From contig CAZPHH010000143.1 in the NCBI GenBank assembly GCA_964586145.1, positions 1 to 6,882 of the forward strand: a stretch of DNA of 6,882 bases. Reading direction: 5' to 3'. The stretch comes from JAFGJQ01 sp964586145 (GTDB lineage: Bacteria; Planctomycetota; Phycisphaerae; UBA1845). This document shows positions 1-5,115 of the stretch, one piece after another (positions within the stretch are counted from its first letter, which is position 1; each line of letters starts with the position of its first letter). The translations under genes were made by a program, and so were the position numbers. The notes beneath the pieces are model-generated. The model did not search any database. It had not been told where the DNA came from and saw nothing but the letters and a program-made list of their open reading frames with translations.

Positions 1-33
1 GCCGATGCGGAAACCAGACCGCAGGCAAACGGC
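1..33 (-). terminator. Possible weak hairpin downstream of the MNT gene
   Basis: A 5-bp stem (TGCGG at 6-10 with CCGCA at 19-23, 8-nt loop) is flanked by an outer GCCG/CGGC match (1-4 with 30-33). It lies about 20 bases beyond the stop codon of the nucleotidyltransferase gene, where a terminator for the HEPN/MNT unit would be expected. The window edge hides whatever follows, so a U-tract cannot be judged. Confidence 0.2.
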
Positions 34-51
34 CCTGCACGCGATCGCGGC

Positions 52-375
52 TCACACCTCGATAACGGTCCCGTCCCGCCGGGCGATCTCCAGGATGGTC
101 CGCGAGTCGTCGGTTTCCCACTCCTTCTCCCCGCAGGCGACGGGTTCTATGCGGGAGTCGGTCTCGATGCGCAGACGCCAGAGCGCCGCGACCACCTCGT
201 GTGAACGCGGTGGTTCCAGGGCCGGCGAAAGCACGACCACGTCGATGTCGCTCAGGGGATGGGCGTAACCCGTAGCGTGCGATCCGAAGACAACCGCCCT
301 GCGAGCAGGGATGCCGGCGCGTGTGGCGGCCTGCAAATACTCGCGCACTACTCGTTGAATCGGCTCTGCAACCAT
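52..375 (-). CDS. MNT-family minimal nucleotidyltransferase, antitoxin-like partner of HEPN
   Basis: This encodes a 107-residue protein of the Pol-beta-like nucleotidyltransferase superfamily (NTP_transf_2 type). The diagnostic motif is clear: Gly31-Ser32, ten residues, then Asp43-Ile-Asp45 (SDIDVVV), which is the GSX10DXD signature of MntA-like proteins. Asp43 and Asp45 would bind the metal ions, and Glu77 in RIEPVAC is a candidate for the third carboxylate. Its size matches a stand-alone MNT domain. The ATG at 373-375 lies inside the end of the HEPN gene, a 28-bp overlap, so translation is probably coupled. In characterised HepT/MntA pairs the MNT protein neutralises the HEPN toxin by adenylylating it. 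That role is inferred here from the family and gene order, not shown. The stop is TGA at 52-54. Confidence 0.88.
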   Translation of the reverse strand: MVAEPIQRVVREYLQAATRAGIPARRAVVFGSHATGYAHPLSDIDVVVLSPALEPPRSHEVVAALWRLRIETDSRIEPVACGEKEWETDDSRTILEIARRDGTVIEV

Positions 376-737
376 ACGTACGCCTCCCTCGCTCGCGCCA
401 GCTCACGCCGGGCCAACGTTCCGTCCGCTACGGCAGGCTCGGAATCCGGATAGCGACCGGCCAGACAGTACGCCTGGAACTCGCCCAGCACGGCCAGCAC
501 GTCTTCCGGCGGCTCCAGCCCGGCCTCCCGCATCAGCCGCAGCAGATCGTGCGAGCGGGGTGGCACTTCGCAGGTCTGACTGACCAGCAGTGCCTTGAGC
601 ACTTTCTCCAGGGCCAGGTGCAGCAGGAACAACCCAAAGCCCCACCGACCGTTGGCAATCAGCAACTCTGCCGAGCCCATCGCGTCTTCGGCGCCCGTTC
701 GCCAGCATCGAACCTGCTTGTCAATGTCAAGCGCCAT
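348..737 (-). CDS. HEPN domain protein, toxin-like partner of MNT
   Basis: This encodes a 129-residue all-helical HEPN-domain protein (PF05168-like). The first helix carries the WRTGAEDAMGSAELLI pattern. It is followed by a central EKVLKALL helix at residues 44-51, the HDLLRL segment at 63-68 and GRYPD at 94-98, all typical of HEPN proteins encoded next to a nucleotidyltransferase. A canonical RX4-6H ribonuclease motif is not obvious: Arg61-x-His63 is too short and Arg31-x8-His40 too long. It may therefore be a non-RNase or divergent HEPN. I chose the ATG at 735-737 because the domain begins there. An in-frame ATG at 849-851 would add 38 low-complexity residues unlike the family. Neither start has a Shine-Dalgarno sequence. 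The stop lies inside the downstream MNT gene. Confidence 0.85.
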   Translation of the reverse strand: MALDIDKQVRCWRTGAEDAMGSAELLIANGRWGFGLFLLHLALEKVLKALLVSQTCEVPPRSHDLLRLMREAGLEPPEDVLAVLGEFQAYCLAGRYPDSEPAVADGTLARRELARAREAYVWLQSRFNE

Positions 738-942
738 GACTTGTATTGTACCGGCGCCGAACCGGGCCGAAAGCCTCAGGCCCTGGGCCGCTGCAGGCCG
801 ATCCGGGTGCAGCCCAGATATGGTGGTCAAACTGCAAGCGCAGCCTGACATGCGAACCGCTGACGACAGGCCAGCCGCGGATCCGAGCGAGCCGGCCGGC
901 CGGCGACGTGCTCTCCGGAACGCTCAACCGTGGACTGCGTCA
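738..942. other. 205-bp gap between the HEPN gene and the DUF4143 remnant; no convincing gene
   Basis: Short open frames cross this stretch on both strands, but none shows a recognisable domain or ribosome binding site. It could hold further decayed sequence of the adjacent broken ATPase gene, or the leader of the HEPN/MNT transcript. The candidate promoter elements at its two ends are listed separately. Confidence 0.5.
745..750 (-). promoter_or_regulatory. Candidate -10 box (TACAAT) just upstream of the HEPN gene
   Basis: On the minus strand TACAAT (5 of 6 matches to TATAAT) ends seven bases before the ATG at 737. Transcription would start almost at the ATG, giving a leaderless message, which would fit the missing Shine-Dalgarno sequence. 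No good -35 box is seen 16-18 bases further upstream, so this remains a suggestion. Confidence 0.3.
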
Positions 943-950
943 TTATACCA
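942..950 (-). promoter_or_regulatory. Candidate extended -10 promoter (TGGTATAAT)
   Basis: The minus strand reads TGGTATAAT, a perfect -10 hexamer preceded by the TGn extension that can replace a -35 box. It overlaps the stop codon of the DUF4143 remnant and points towards the HEPN/MNT pair, with a start site expected near 935. It would give a leader of about 200 bases before the HEPN ATG. No matching -35 box is evident. In DNA this GC-rich a perfect TATAAT is uncommon, but chance occurrence cannot be excluded. Confidence 0.35.
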
Positions 951-1170
951 GCCCGGCCGGGATGGCGGAGATTGTCTTTGTGATCGGCAGGCGCTCCCGG
1001 CACAGGCACACGACGCCGCCTTCGCATGCGCCGGGCGCCAGCCGGTCCAGGGCCGAGAACGGCCCGGCCCACTCCCGCCGGGGGCTGGCGGACTTCCGGA
1101 CCTCCACCGGATGAATCTTCCGGTCCAGCACCAGCAGCAGGTCAATCTCCCTGCCGTCCTTACGAGGGAG
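943..1170 (-). pseudogene. 3' remnant of a DUF4143-domain AAA family ATPase
   Basis: About 75 codons read as the C-terminal end of the DUF4143 domain that follows the AAA module in a common family of mobile, island-associated ATPases. Family-typical blocks appear in order: KDGREIDLLL, then the strand HPVEVRKSASP (usual form PIEVKKTASP), then ALDRL, and finally GGVVCLCRERLP before the TAA stop at 943-945. Complete members run to roughly 400 residues and carry an N-terminal Walker A/B ATPase. Upstream of about 1170 the frame stays open but no longer resembles the family, and no ATPase motif is present in any frame before the HAD gene. I therefore read it as a 5'-deleted pseudogene. What caused the deletion is not visible. 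A small expressed fragment is possible but unlikely. Confidence 0.68.
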
Positions 1171-1210
1171 CCGGCCGGCATTCCGTCGTAGCCTGGGGGC
1201 TAGCGCACGG

Positions 1211-1251
1211 GCATCGGCCGATTTGCAGTGGGATTGCAAACCGGCCGATGC
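1211..1251 (-). terminator. Strong stem-loop downstream of the HAD gene
   Basis: This is a near-perfect inverted repeat: 10 bp (GCATCGGCCG with CGGCCGATGC), one mismatch (1221/1241), then 6 bp (TTTGCA with TGCAAA) closing a 7-nt loop at 1228-1234. On the minus strand it starts 30 bases past the HAD stop codon, a plausible place for a terminator or an RNA 3'-end stabiliser. No U-tract follows in that direction, so classic intrinsic termination is uncertain. It also lies between the broken ATPase gene and the HAD gene, so it could be a leftover element end. Confidence 0.45.
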
Positions 1252-1280
1252 AGAAGAACTCGTCCCCCCCCCGGGTAAGC

Positions 1281-1946
1281 TCAGGCCGTTGCGGCCTGCT
1301 GGATGACGGTCTCGATGGCCTCGGGCGACAGCTCGCGCAGCGACGTCACCACGCGGTGGGCCCGGTTCAGCGAGTCGGCGGGATGCGTCCCGACCAGCGC
1401 GATCGCGGCGCAACCGGCCGCCAGGGCCGCCTCGACGCCAGCCGCTGCGTCCTCCACAACCGCGCACTGCCCACACGGAAGCGCCAGCCCCCCGGCCGCC
1501 CGTTGGAAGACCTGCGGGTCCGGCTTGCCACGGGTGACCTCGCGGGCGGTGATGAGTGTCTGGAAGTACCGGCCGATCCCCATGCCCTGCACCACCAGCT
1601 CCACGTTTTCCGGCGGTCCGGACGAGCCGACGGCCAGTCGAAACCCGGCCGCATGGCAGGCCCGGATCAGCTCCACCGCCCCGTCCACCGCCGGCACGGC
1701 GTGGCGAATCAGATCGCGGTAGAGTTCCTCCTTGCGATCACTGAACCGGCGAATGGTCTGCGCGTCGTCGTGGCCGAACAACGCCGGCACAACATCCTGA
1801 TTCTGCCGGCCGAACGTGGCCTGGAACTGCGGCCGGGTGATGGGCCGGCCGATCTCCTCGGCCAGTTGTCTCCAGCTCTGCCAGTGCGGCTCGGCGGAAT
1901 CCACCAGCACGCCGTCCATGTCGAAGATGAGGCCGTACGTCATCAT
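1281..1946 (-). CDS. HAD superfamily hydrolase, beta-phosphoglucomutase-like phosphatase
   Basis: This encodes a 221-residue cytoplasmic HAD-family enzyme of subfamily I, with the helical cap between motifs I and II. Motif I is DMDGVLVDS, with nucleophile Asp9 and acid/base Asp11. Motif II is the VGSSGPP segment near Ser108, motif III is Lys141 in GKPDP, and motif IV is VVEDAAAGVEAA with Glu165/Asp166. The order and spacing match beta-phosphoglucomutase and the related sugar-phosphate phosphatases, and the length is normal. The AEPHWQSWRQLAEEIG cap entry is close to the mutase group, but the substrate cannot be fixed from sequence. I chose the ATG at 1944-1946, which has GGAG nine bases upstream. 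The next codon is also ATG, and an upstream in-frame TTG abuts the GGAG and is unlikely. It is divergent from the lipoprotein gene. Confidence 0.93.
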   Translation of the reverse strand: MMTYGLIFDMDGVLVDSAEPHWQSWRQLAEEIGRPITRPQFQATFGRQNQDVVPALFGHDDAQTIRRFSDRKEELYRDLIRHAVPAVDGAVELIRACHAAGFRLAVGSSGPPENVELVVQGMGIGRYFQTLITAREVTRGKPDPQVFQRAAGGLALPCGQCAVVEDAAAGVEAALAAGCAAIALVGTHPADSLNRAHRVVTSLRELSPEAIETVIQQAATA

Positions 1947-2002
1947 ATGCTGCAACTCCGCAGGCTTTCGGGACTCCCGGGGGTGGGCCGCCGGGGCGTC
2001 GT

Positions 2003-2008
2003 ATCATA
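2003..2008 (-). promoter_or_regulatory. Possible -10 box (TATGAT) for the HAD gene
   Basis: On the minus strand TATGAT (5 of 6 to consensus) lies 56 bases before the HAD start codon, in the divergent gap. No good -35 box accompanies it. It sits in the small palindrome GTATCATAC at 2001-2009. Confidence 0.22.
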
Positions 2009-2037
2009 CGGAAACGGCGACGACCGGCCAGCGGGGA

Positions 2038-2066
2038 TTGCGAGCCGGGCATCCCGGTGGTATCAG
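2038..2066 (+). promoter_or_regulatory. Candidate sigma-70-type promoter for the lipoprotein gene
   Basis: TTGCGA (2038-2043) and TATCAG (2061-2066) are separated by exactly 17 bases, and each matches consensus at 4 of 6 positions. Transcription would begin near 2073, giving a leader of about 62 bases. The -10 element lies in a perfect palindrome, GTATC-A-GATAC (2060-2070), which could also be an operator. The evidence is positional and by motif only. Confidence 0.35.
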
Positions 2067-2134
2067 ATACGCCATCGACCCCGGTTGGCGCGCGGGGTTG
2101 GGCGAGTTGGGTCCCTCTGACAAGGAGATGCACG

Positions 2135-2638
2135 ATGAATCGAGCCATGCGAGGCCTGGTCGGGCTGGCGGTCGGCATGACGGTGATCATGGCCGGGTGT
2201 GCCCAGAATCAGGAGAAGATCGAGGCGCTGGAGCAGCAAAACGCCGATCTGATGGCCCAGGTAAAGAACCTGGAGGAACGGAACGCTCAGTTGAAGAGCG
2301 AGATGGAGAACGACAAGATTGCGCTGGCCCAGGCCGACGCCCAGCATACGAAGATGAAGCAGAGCCTGGATGAGGCAAAAGCCATGCTCGAGAAGCTGGC
2401 CGCCGACATGGCGGGGGCGCAGGAGAACGCGCTGCAGGCCAAGGCGCAACAGGAGGAGGCGGCCGCCAAGGCGGCGGCACTGAAGAAAGCGGTCGAAGAG
2501 GCAAAGGCCTCGGCCGAGGAAGCCGCCAAGCGGGCCCAGGCCATGGAAGCGGAGCTTACGGAGCTCAGAGACTTCCGGCAGGCCCAACTGGAGGCCAGGA
2601 AGCCCGAGCCCGCCGAAAGCGAGGCGGCTCAGGAGTAG
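2135..2638 (+). CDS. Small coiled-coil lipoprotein
   Basis: This encodes a 167-residue envelope lipoprotein. The N-terminus has a basic start (MNRAMR), a hydrophobic core and the lipobox IMAGC, with Cys22 as the lipidated residue. Met rather than Leu at -3 is acceptable. From residue 28 to about 155 the protein is one long helix rich in Ala, Glu, Lys and Gln. It shows coiled-coil heptads such as IEALEQQNADLMAQVKNLEE and later an Ala/Lys/Glu-rich stretch that resembles TolA-like or Lpp-like spacers. The C-terminus is a Pro/Glu tail (KPEPAESEAAQE). There is no catalytic domain. It probably forms an oligomeric periplasmic rod or spacer on the outer membrane, though this is inferred from composition. 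The ATG at 2135 was chosen for AAGGAG seven bases upstream and because the signal peptide starts there. An upstream extension would precede the signal peptide. Confidence 0.88.
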   Translation: MNRAMRGLVGLAVGMTVIMAGCAQNQEKIEALEQQNADLMAQVKNLEERNAQLKSEMENDKIALAQADAQHTKMKQSLDEAKAMLEKLAADMAGAQENALQAKAQQEEAAAKAAALKKAVEEAKASAEEAAKRAQAMEAELTELRDFRQAQLEARKPEPAESEAAQE

Positions 2639-2843
2639 TTCCCGTCCGTCGACACGCCTTGGCGGAGCTTATCGACATCGATGTCCGGTGCGCACTGCGG
2701 GGTCGGCTCACGCGTGACACGGCCGTAAGCCGGCCCCCGCTTCGCTCACAACGACCCGGGACGCGCCTCCTCCGCCCCGCAGGTGGCTCGAAGAAAGCAC
2801 CCGCGACGCGGAGGGGCCGGTTTCCCGGATGGCCGGGCGCGGG
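2639..2843. other. 205-bp convergent gap with inverted repeats
   Basis: This stretch lies between the 3' ends of the lipoprotein and PEP-CTERM genes and has no credible gene. It holds several dyads: a perfect 12-bp palindrome GACATCGATGTC (2674-2685), a 5-bp hairpin at 2721-2735 (GGCCG/CGGCC), the compound hairpin at 2769-2814, and a 5-bp stem at 2824-2837. The concentration of dyads is consistent with two-way transcription termination. Confidence 0.55.
2769..2814. terminator. Compound hairpin in the convergent gap, possible bidirectional terminator
   Basis: The outer stem CCTCCGC (2769-2775) pairs with GCGGAGG (2808-2814). An inner stem GCAGGTG (2779-2785) pairs with CACCCGC (2798-2804) with one mismatch around a 12-nt loop rich in A. 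It serves both converging genes by position. Neither side has a clear U-tract. Confidence 0.35.
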
Positions 2844-3524
2844 TCAGCGCTTCCGGTGAATCAGGGCCAGGGCGCCGAGGGCCAGCGTCAACAGCGAACC
2901 CGGCTCGGGGACGACCACGGAGATGCTGCTGGGGTCGAGCCCCGTGCTGCGAATGCAGATTCCCTTGATCACGCTGTTGTTGTCGAGGGCGGCGCCGCTC
3001 GCATCCAGCAGGTCCGTGATGGAGAAGGCCATTCCCTTGATGGCCTGGTTTCCCACGCCGGATTTGTAGCCGGTATCCCCCCAGACAGCCGTGGAGAAGC
3101 TGATGGCCTGGCCCAGAGTGTCATCCGGGAAGATGGCCTGGATGGTGCCGGAATCGTTGCCGCCGTTCTCAAAAATGAAGAAGTCCGGGTTGTCGCCATT
3201 CTGGTCCGAGAACAGGCCGCCGCCGAAGTCGACGATGTTGTGCGGGTTGTACTCGCTGGCGAAGCTGTTGATGTTGAAGTTGTCGGCGTTCTCGACCGGG
3301 AATCCCGGTGTGCCGGTTCCGGTGTAGGTTCCCGAGCCGATGCCGGTACGGAGATCCTCCACGTCGGCCGTGTAGGCACCCACCGTGACGCTGGTCAACA
3401 GGATGGGATTGGGTCCGGAGCTGCCCGTAGCCGTGATGCTGGTGATGGGAACCAGAGCGGCCTGCGCGACCGAAGCCAACACCACTGTCGTACCGATCGT
3501 GACCATGACAAGAGCCTTTTTCAT
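2844..3524 (-). CDS. PEP-CTERM sorting-domain protein
   Basis: This encodes a 226-residue exported protein. The N-terminal Sec signal peptide (MKKALVMVTI onward) has a likely cleavage after AQA at residue 22. The C-terminus is a textbook PEP-CTERM tail: VPEPGS at 205-210, a hydrophobic segment LLTLALGALALI and a basic end HRKR. In this family an exosortase recognises the tail and the protein reaches the cell surface or the extracellular matrix. The central part (23-200) is rich in Gly, Asn, Asp, Ser and Thr, probably beta-structured, and contains one Cys (190). It includes NPHNIVDFGGGLFSDQNGDN and NPDFFIFENGGND stretches with no catalytic motif that I recognise. The ATG at 3522-3524 has GGAGG eight bases upstream. 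No exosortase gene lies in the window, so it must be encoded elsewhere. Confidence 0.93.
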   Translation of the reverse strand: MKKALVMVTIGTTVVLASVAQAALVPITSITATGSSGPNPILLTSVTVGAYTADVEDLRTGIGSGTYTGTGTPGFPVENADNFNINSFASEYNPHNIVDFGGGLFSDQNGDNPDFFIFENGGNDSGTIQAIFPDDTLGQAISFSTAVWGDTGYKSGVGNQAIKGMAFSITDLLDASGAALDNNSVIKGICIRSTGLDPSSISVVVPEPGSLLTLALGALALIHRKR

Positions 3525-3574
3525 TGTTCCGTCCTCCGTTTGTGCTTGGTGTGAGAGATACCCGATCCACTATC

Positions 3575-3593
3575 CCTGGCTGCATCCGCCAGG
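3575..3593 (-). other. Leader hairpin upstream of the PEP-CTERM gene
   Basis: CCTGGC (3575-3580) and GCCAGG (3588-3593) form a 6-bp stem with a 7-nt loop, about 50 bases before the PEP-CTERM start codon. It could be an operator-like dyad or a 5' leader structure. Stems of this length arise by chance in GC-rich DNA. Confidence 0.25.
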
Positions 3594-3690
3594 AAACCTT
3601 TCCGCGATCACCGTAATTCGCTTCTTTCCACCGGCCATCGGATCGTTGTCCGATCTCCCGTTTCAGAACCCCTGGGCGGGTCTACAAGAC

Positions 3691-3732
3691 GAGAGAGTGC
3701 ATGCGGCGCGATCCTGCCGCCCACACTCTCTC
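3691..3732 (-). terminator. Terminator-like hairpin downstream of the hydrolase gene
   Basis: A 9-bp stem (GAGAGAGTG at 3691-3699 with CACTCTCTC at 3724-3732) is followed by a 3x3 internal loop, a second 5-bp stem (GCGGC/GCCGC) and an 8-nt loop. On the minus strand it begins 100 bases after the hydrolase stop codon and is followed by GTCTTGT, a weak T-containing tract. It is a reasonable candidate for the end of the two-gene unit. Confidence 0.42.
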
Positions 3733-3831
3733 TCCATCTCCCAGTCCCGGCCCGGCCGAAACCTCGCGGAACAACGGCCCGGCAACCGGGTCCTCGTCGG
3801 TCTGTCCCCTCCGCCAGGCGCTTCCGATACC

Positions 3832-5115
3832 CTACGGCCCGCAACACCCGGAGGGGGGAGCCGGACAGGTCGTGGGCATCCACGTCTGCTCGGACGAATC
3901 CCAGCAGTAACACTCGCCCGCCTTCCAGATGAAGGCAGCGCGGGTCATGCCGGCCAGGTCATCGTTGCAGCCGTCCTTCCAGGCGCAGGCGTAGCCGATC
4001 ATCTCGCACATCTGGATCCGCCCGTCGCCGCACGTGCCGCACGAGCAGTCGCCGCAGGATCCACAGGCCCCTTGCAGGGTGTCCGCCGCCATCCGTGGAC
4101 ACGTGCTCGAGCCGTTGGACTGGGCAAAGATCCACTCCCGGGTTCCGGACGTGATCCCGGTCCATCCGGACGCAGGCGGGTTATGGTCGCACGTGGGGAA
4201 CTCCGAGTAGATCAGCGAGGTTGCCGGTTCCGGGTCGTCCCCGCTCTGGCTCGGATTGTCCACGTAGACCAGGGGCGTAGATTGCAGGCCGCTGAAGGCG
4301 GGGTCCAGCATGCCCAGCATCCCGAGTGAGCCAGCTCCGTCGGGATCGGTCGCGTCTGGCAGGGCGTTGGGCACGGTGGTGTCCAGGGCCCCGTGGATGG
4401 CCCAGATCGGCGTCTGGCGCAGCTCGGGCAGACGGTTTCGCGGACCGCTGCCGGCAGCGGCGATTGCGGCGGCGAAGCGGCCAGGGTGACGGGCGATGAG
4501 GTCCCACGTGCCGTACGCCCCCATGGAATCGCCGACCACGTAGAGTCGACTCTCGTCGATGTCACCGGCGCGGATGCCCAAAACGCCGGCAAGCGTGGCG
4601 TCGTGGGCGGGATCGGTCAGGTAATCGAGAAGTTTTTCCGTCAAGTGCATGTACTCGGAGTAGTTGTTGCCGGGCACGTTGTTCTGATCGTACGGCCCAT
4701 CGCCCCAGTCCGTCTCGACCCAGCGGGCGTTCGTCGGGCACTGGGGCACCAGCACGAAGGCATTGCAGAGGGTTGGATGCGTCCGTGCCGATCGAGCGAA
4801 GAACCGGGCCGTCTCCCGCATCAGGGCCTTGTTGTCATTCCCACGGGCGCCGGCGCCGTGGAGGTATAACACGAGCGGATACACGGGGCCGCCGCCCGGC
4901 GCGTAGCCTGCCGGCCAGCTCAGCCCGAGGGGAATGGTGCGGGTCGAGGTGCCGGCGATGCTGAGGTCTTCGTACACCGCCTTCTCCCAGGCGATGAACA
5001 CCCCGTCGACCGTTTCGCTGAAATCAGCGATGGCGGTGAGCGATTGTGCCGGCACCGGGGACGCAACGCCCGCCGTGGCCAGTGCCGCCAGGGATAAGCC
5101 GTACCAGAACCTCAT
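3832..5115 (-). CDS. Secreted alpha/beta hydrolase (COG4099 / PHB-depolymerase-like) with a Cys-rich C-terminal domain
   Basis: This encodes a 427-residue exported serine hydrolase. Residues 1-23 are a signal peptide (likely cut after VPA). The hydrolase fold spans about 55-335. The oxyanion segment is LYLHGAGARGND (83-94), and the nucleophile elbow GDSMGAYGTW places Ser197. Asp245 in HGALDTTVP and His311 in CDHNP complete a plausible triad. This order matches COG4099 predicted peptidases and PHB-depolymerase-type esterases, so the substrate may be an ester or a peptide. After residue 339 comes a Cys-rich tail with 14 Cys in 89 residues, including CGSCGDCSCGTCGDG and then the IGYACAWKDGCNDD and TRAAFIWKAGECYCW segments. 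I know no named domain for it, and it may be a disulphide-bonded attachment module. The ATG at 5113-5115 overlaps the upstream stop as ATGA, with GGAAGGA nine bases upstream. Confidence 0.9.
   Translation of the reverse strand: MRFWYGLSLAALATAGVASPVPAQSLTAIADFSETVDGVFIAWEKAVYEDLSIAGTSTRTIPLGLSWPAGYAPGGGPVYPLVLYLHGAGARGNDNKALMRETARFFARSARTHPTLCNAFVLVPQCPTNARWVETDWGDGPYDQNNVPGNNYSEYMHLTEKLLDYLTDPAHDATLAGVLGIRAGDIDESRLYVVGDSMGAYGTWDLIARHPGRFAAAIAAAGSGPRNRLPELRQTPIWAIHGALDTTVPNALPDATDPDGAGSLGMLGMLDPAFSGLQSTPLVYVDNPSQSGDDPEPATSLIYSEFPTCDHNPPASGWTGITSGTREWIFAQSNGSSTCPRMAADTLQGACGSCGDCSCGTCGDGRIQMCEMIGYACAWKDGCNDDLAGMTRAAFIWKAGECYCWDSSEQTWMPTTCPAPPSGCCGP

Larger units (their letters stand above)
3525..3831. 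other. 307-bp gap between the PEP-CTERM and hydrolase genes
   Basis: No credible gene is seen. On the minus strand it carries the 3' side of the hydrolase unit and the 5' leader of the PEP-CTERM gene. Besides the two hairpins listed separately there are smaller dyads: ATCGGA/TCCGAT at 3637-3654 with a 6-nt loop, and CCCGG/CCGGG at 3778-3790 with a 3-nt loop. I could not identify a convincing -35/-10 pair for the PEP-CTERM gene. GATAGT on the minus strand near 3569-3574 is a weak -10 option. Confidence 0.5.

Noticed and set aside
738..851. N-terminal extension of the HEPN protein from the ATG at 849-851
   Set aside because: The 38 extra residues do not resemble the family, there is no Shine-Dalgarno sequence, and the domain starts naturally at 737.
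1171..1476. Upstream part of the open frame that contains the DUF4143 remnant
   Set aside because: It runs antisense-free but in another frame through the HAD gene, shows no DUF4143 or ATPase similarity, and is best explained as an overlapping shadow frame.
1026..2120. A 364-codon open frame on the plus strand
   Set aside because: It lies antisense to the HAD gene and the DUF4143 remnant, has no recognisable domain or start signal and is Arg/Gly/Pro-rich, as expected of an open shadow frame in GC-rich DNA.
2063..2587. Leu-rich open frame opposite the lipoprotein gene
   Set aside because: It mirrors the Glu/Gln/Lys codons of the coiled coil, and the lipobox and Shine-Dalgarno sequence clearly support the plus strand.
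3385..4329. A 314-codon open frame on the plus strand
   Set aside because: It spans the end of the PEP-CTERM gene, the gap and part of the hydrolase on the opposite strand, with no domain or ribosome binding site.
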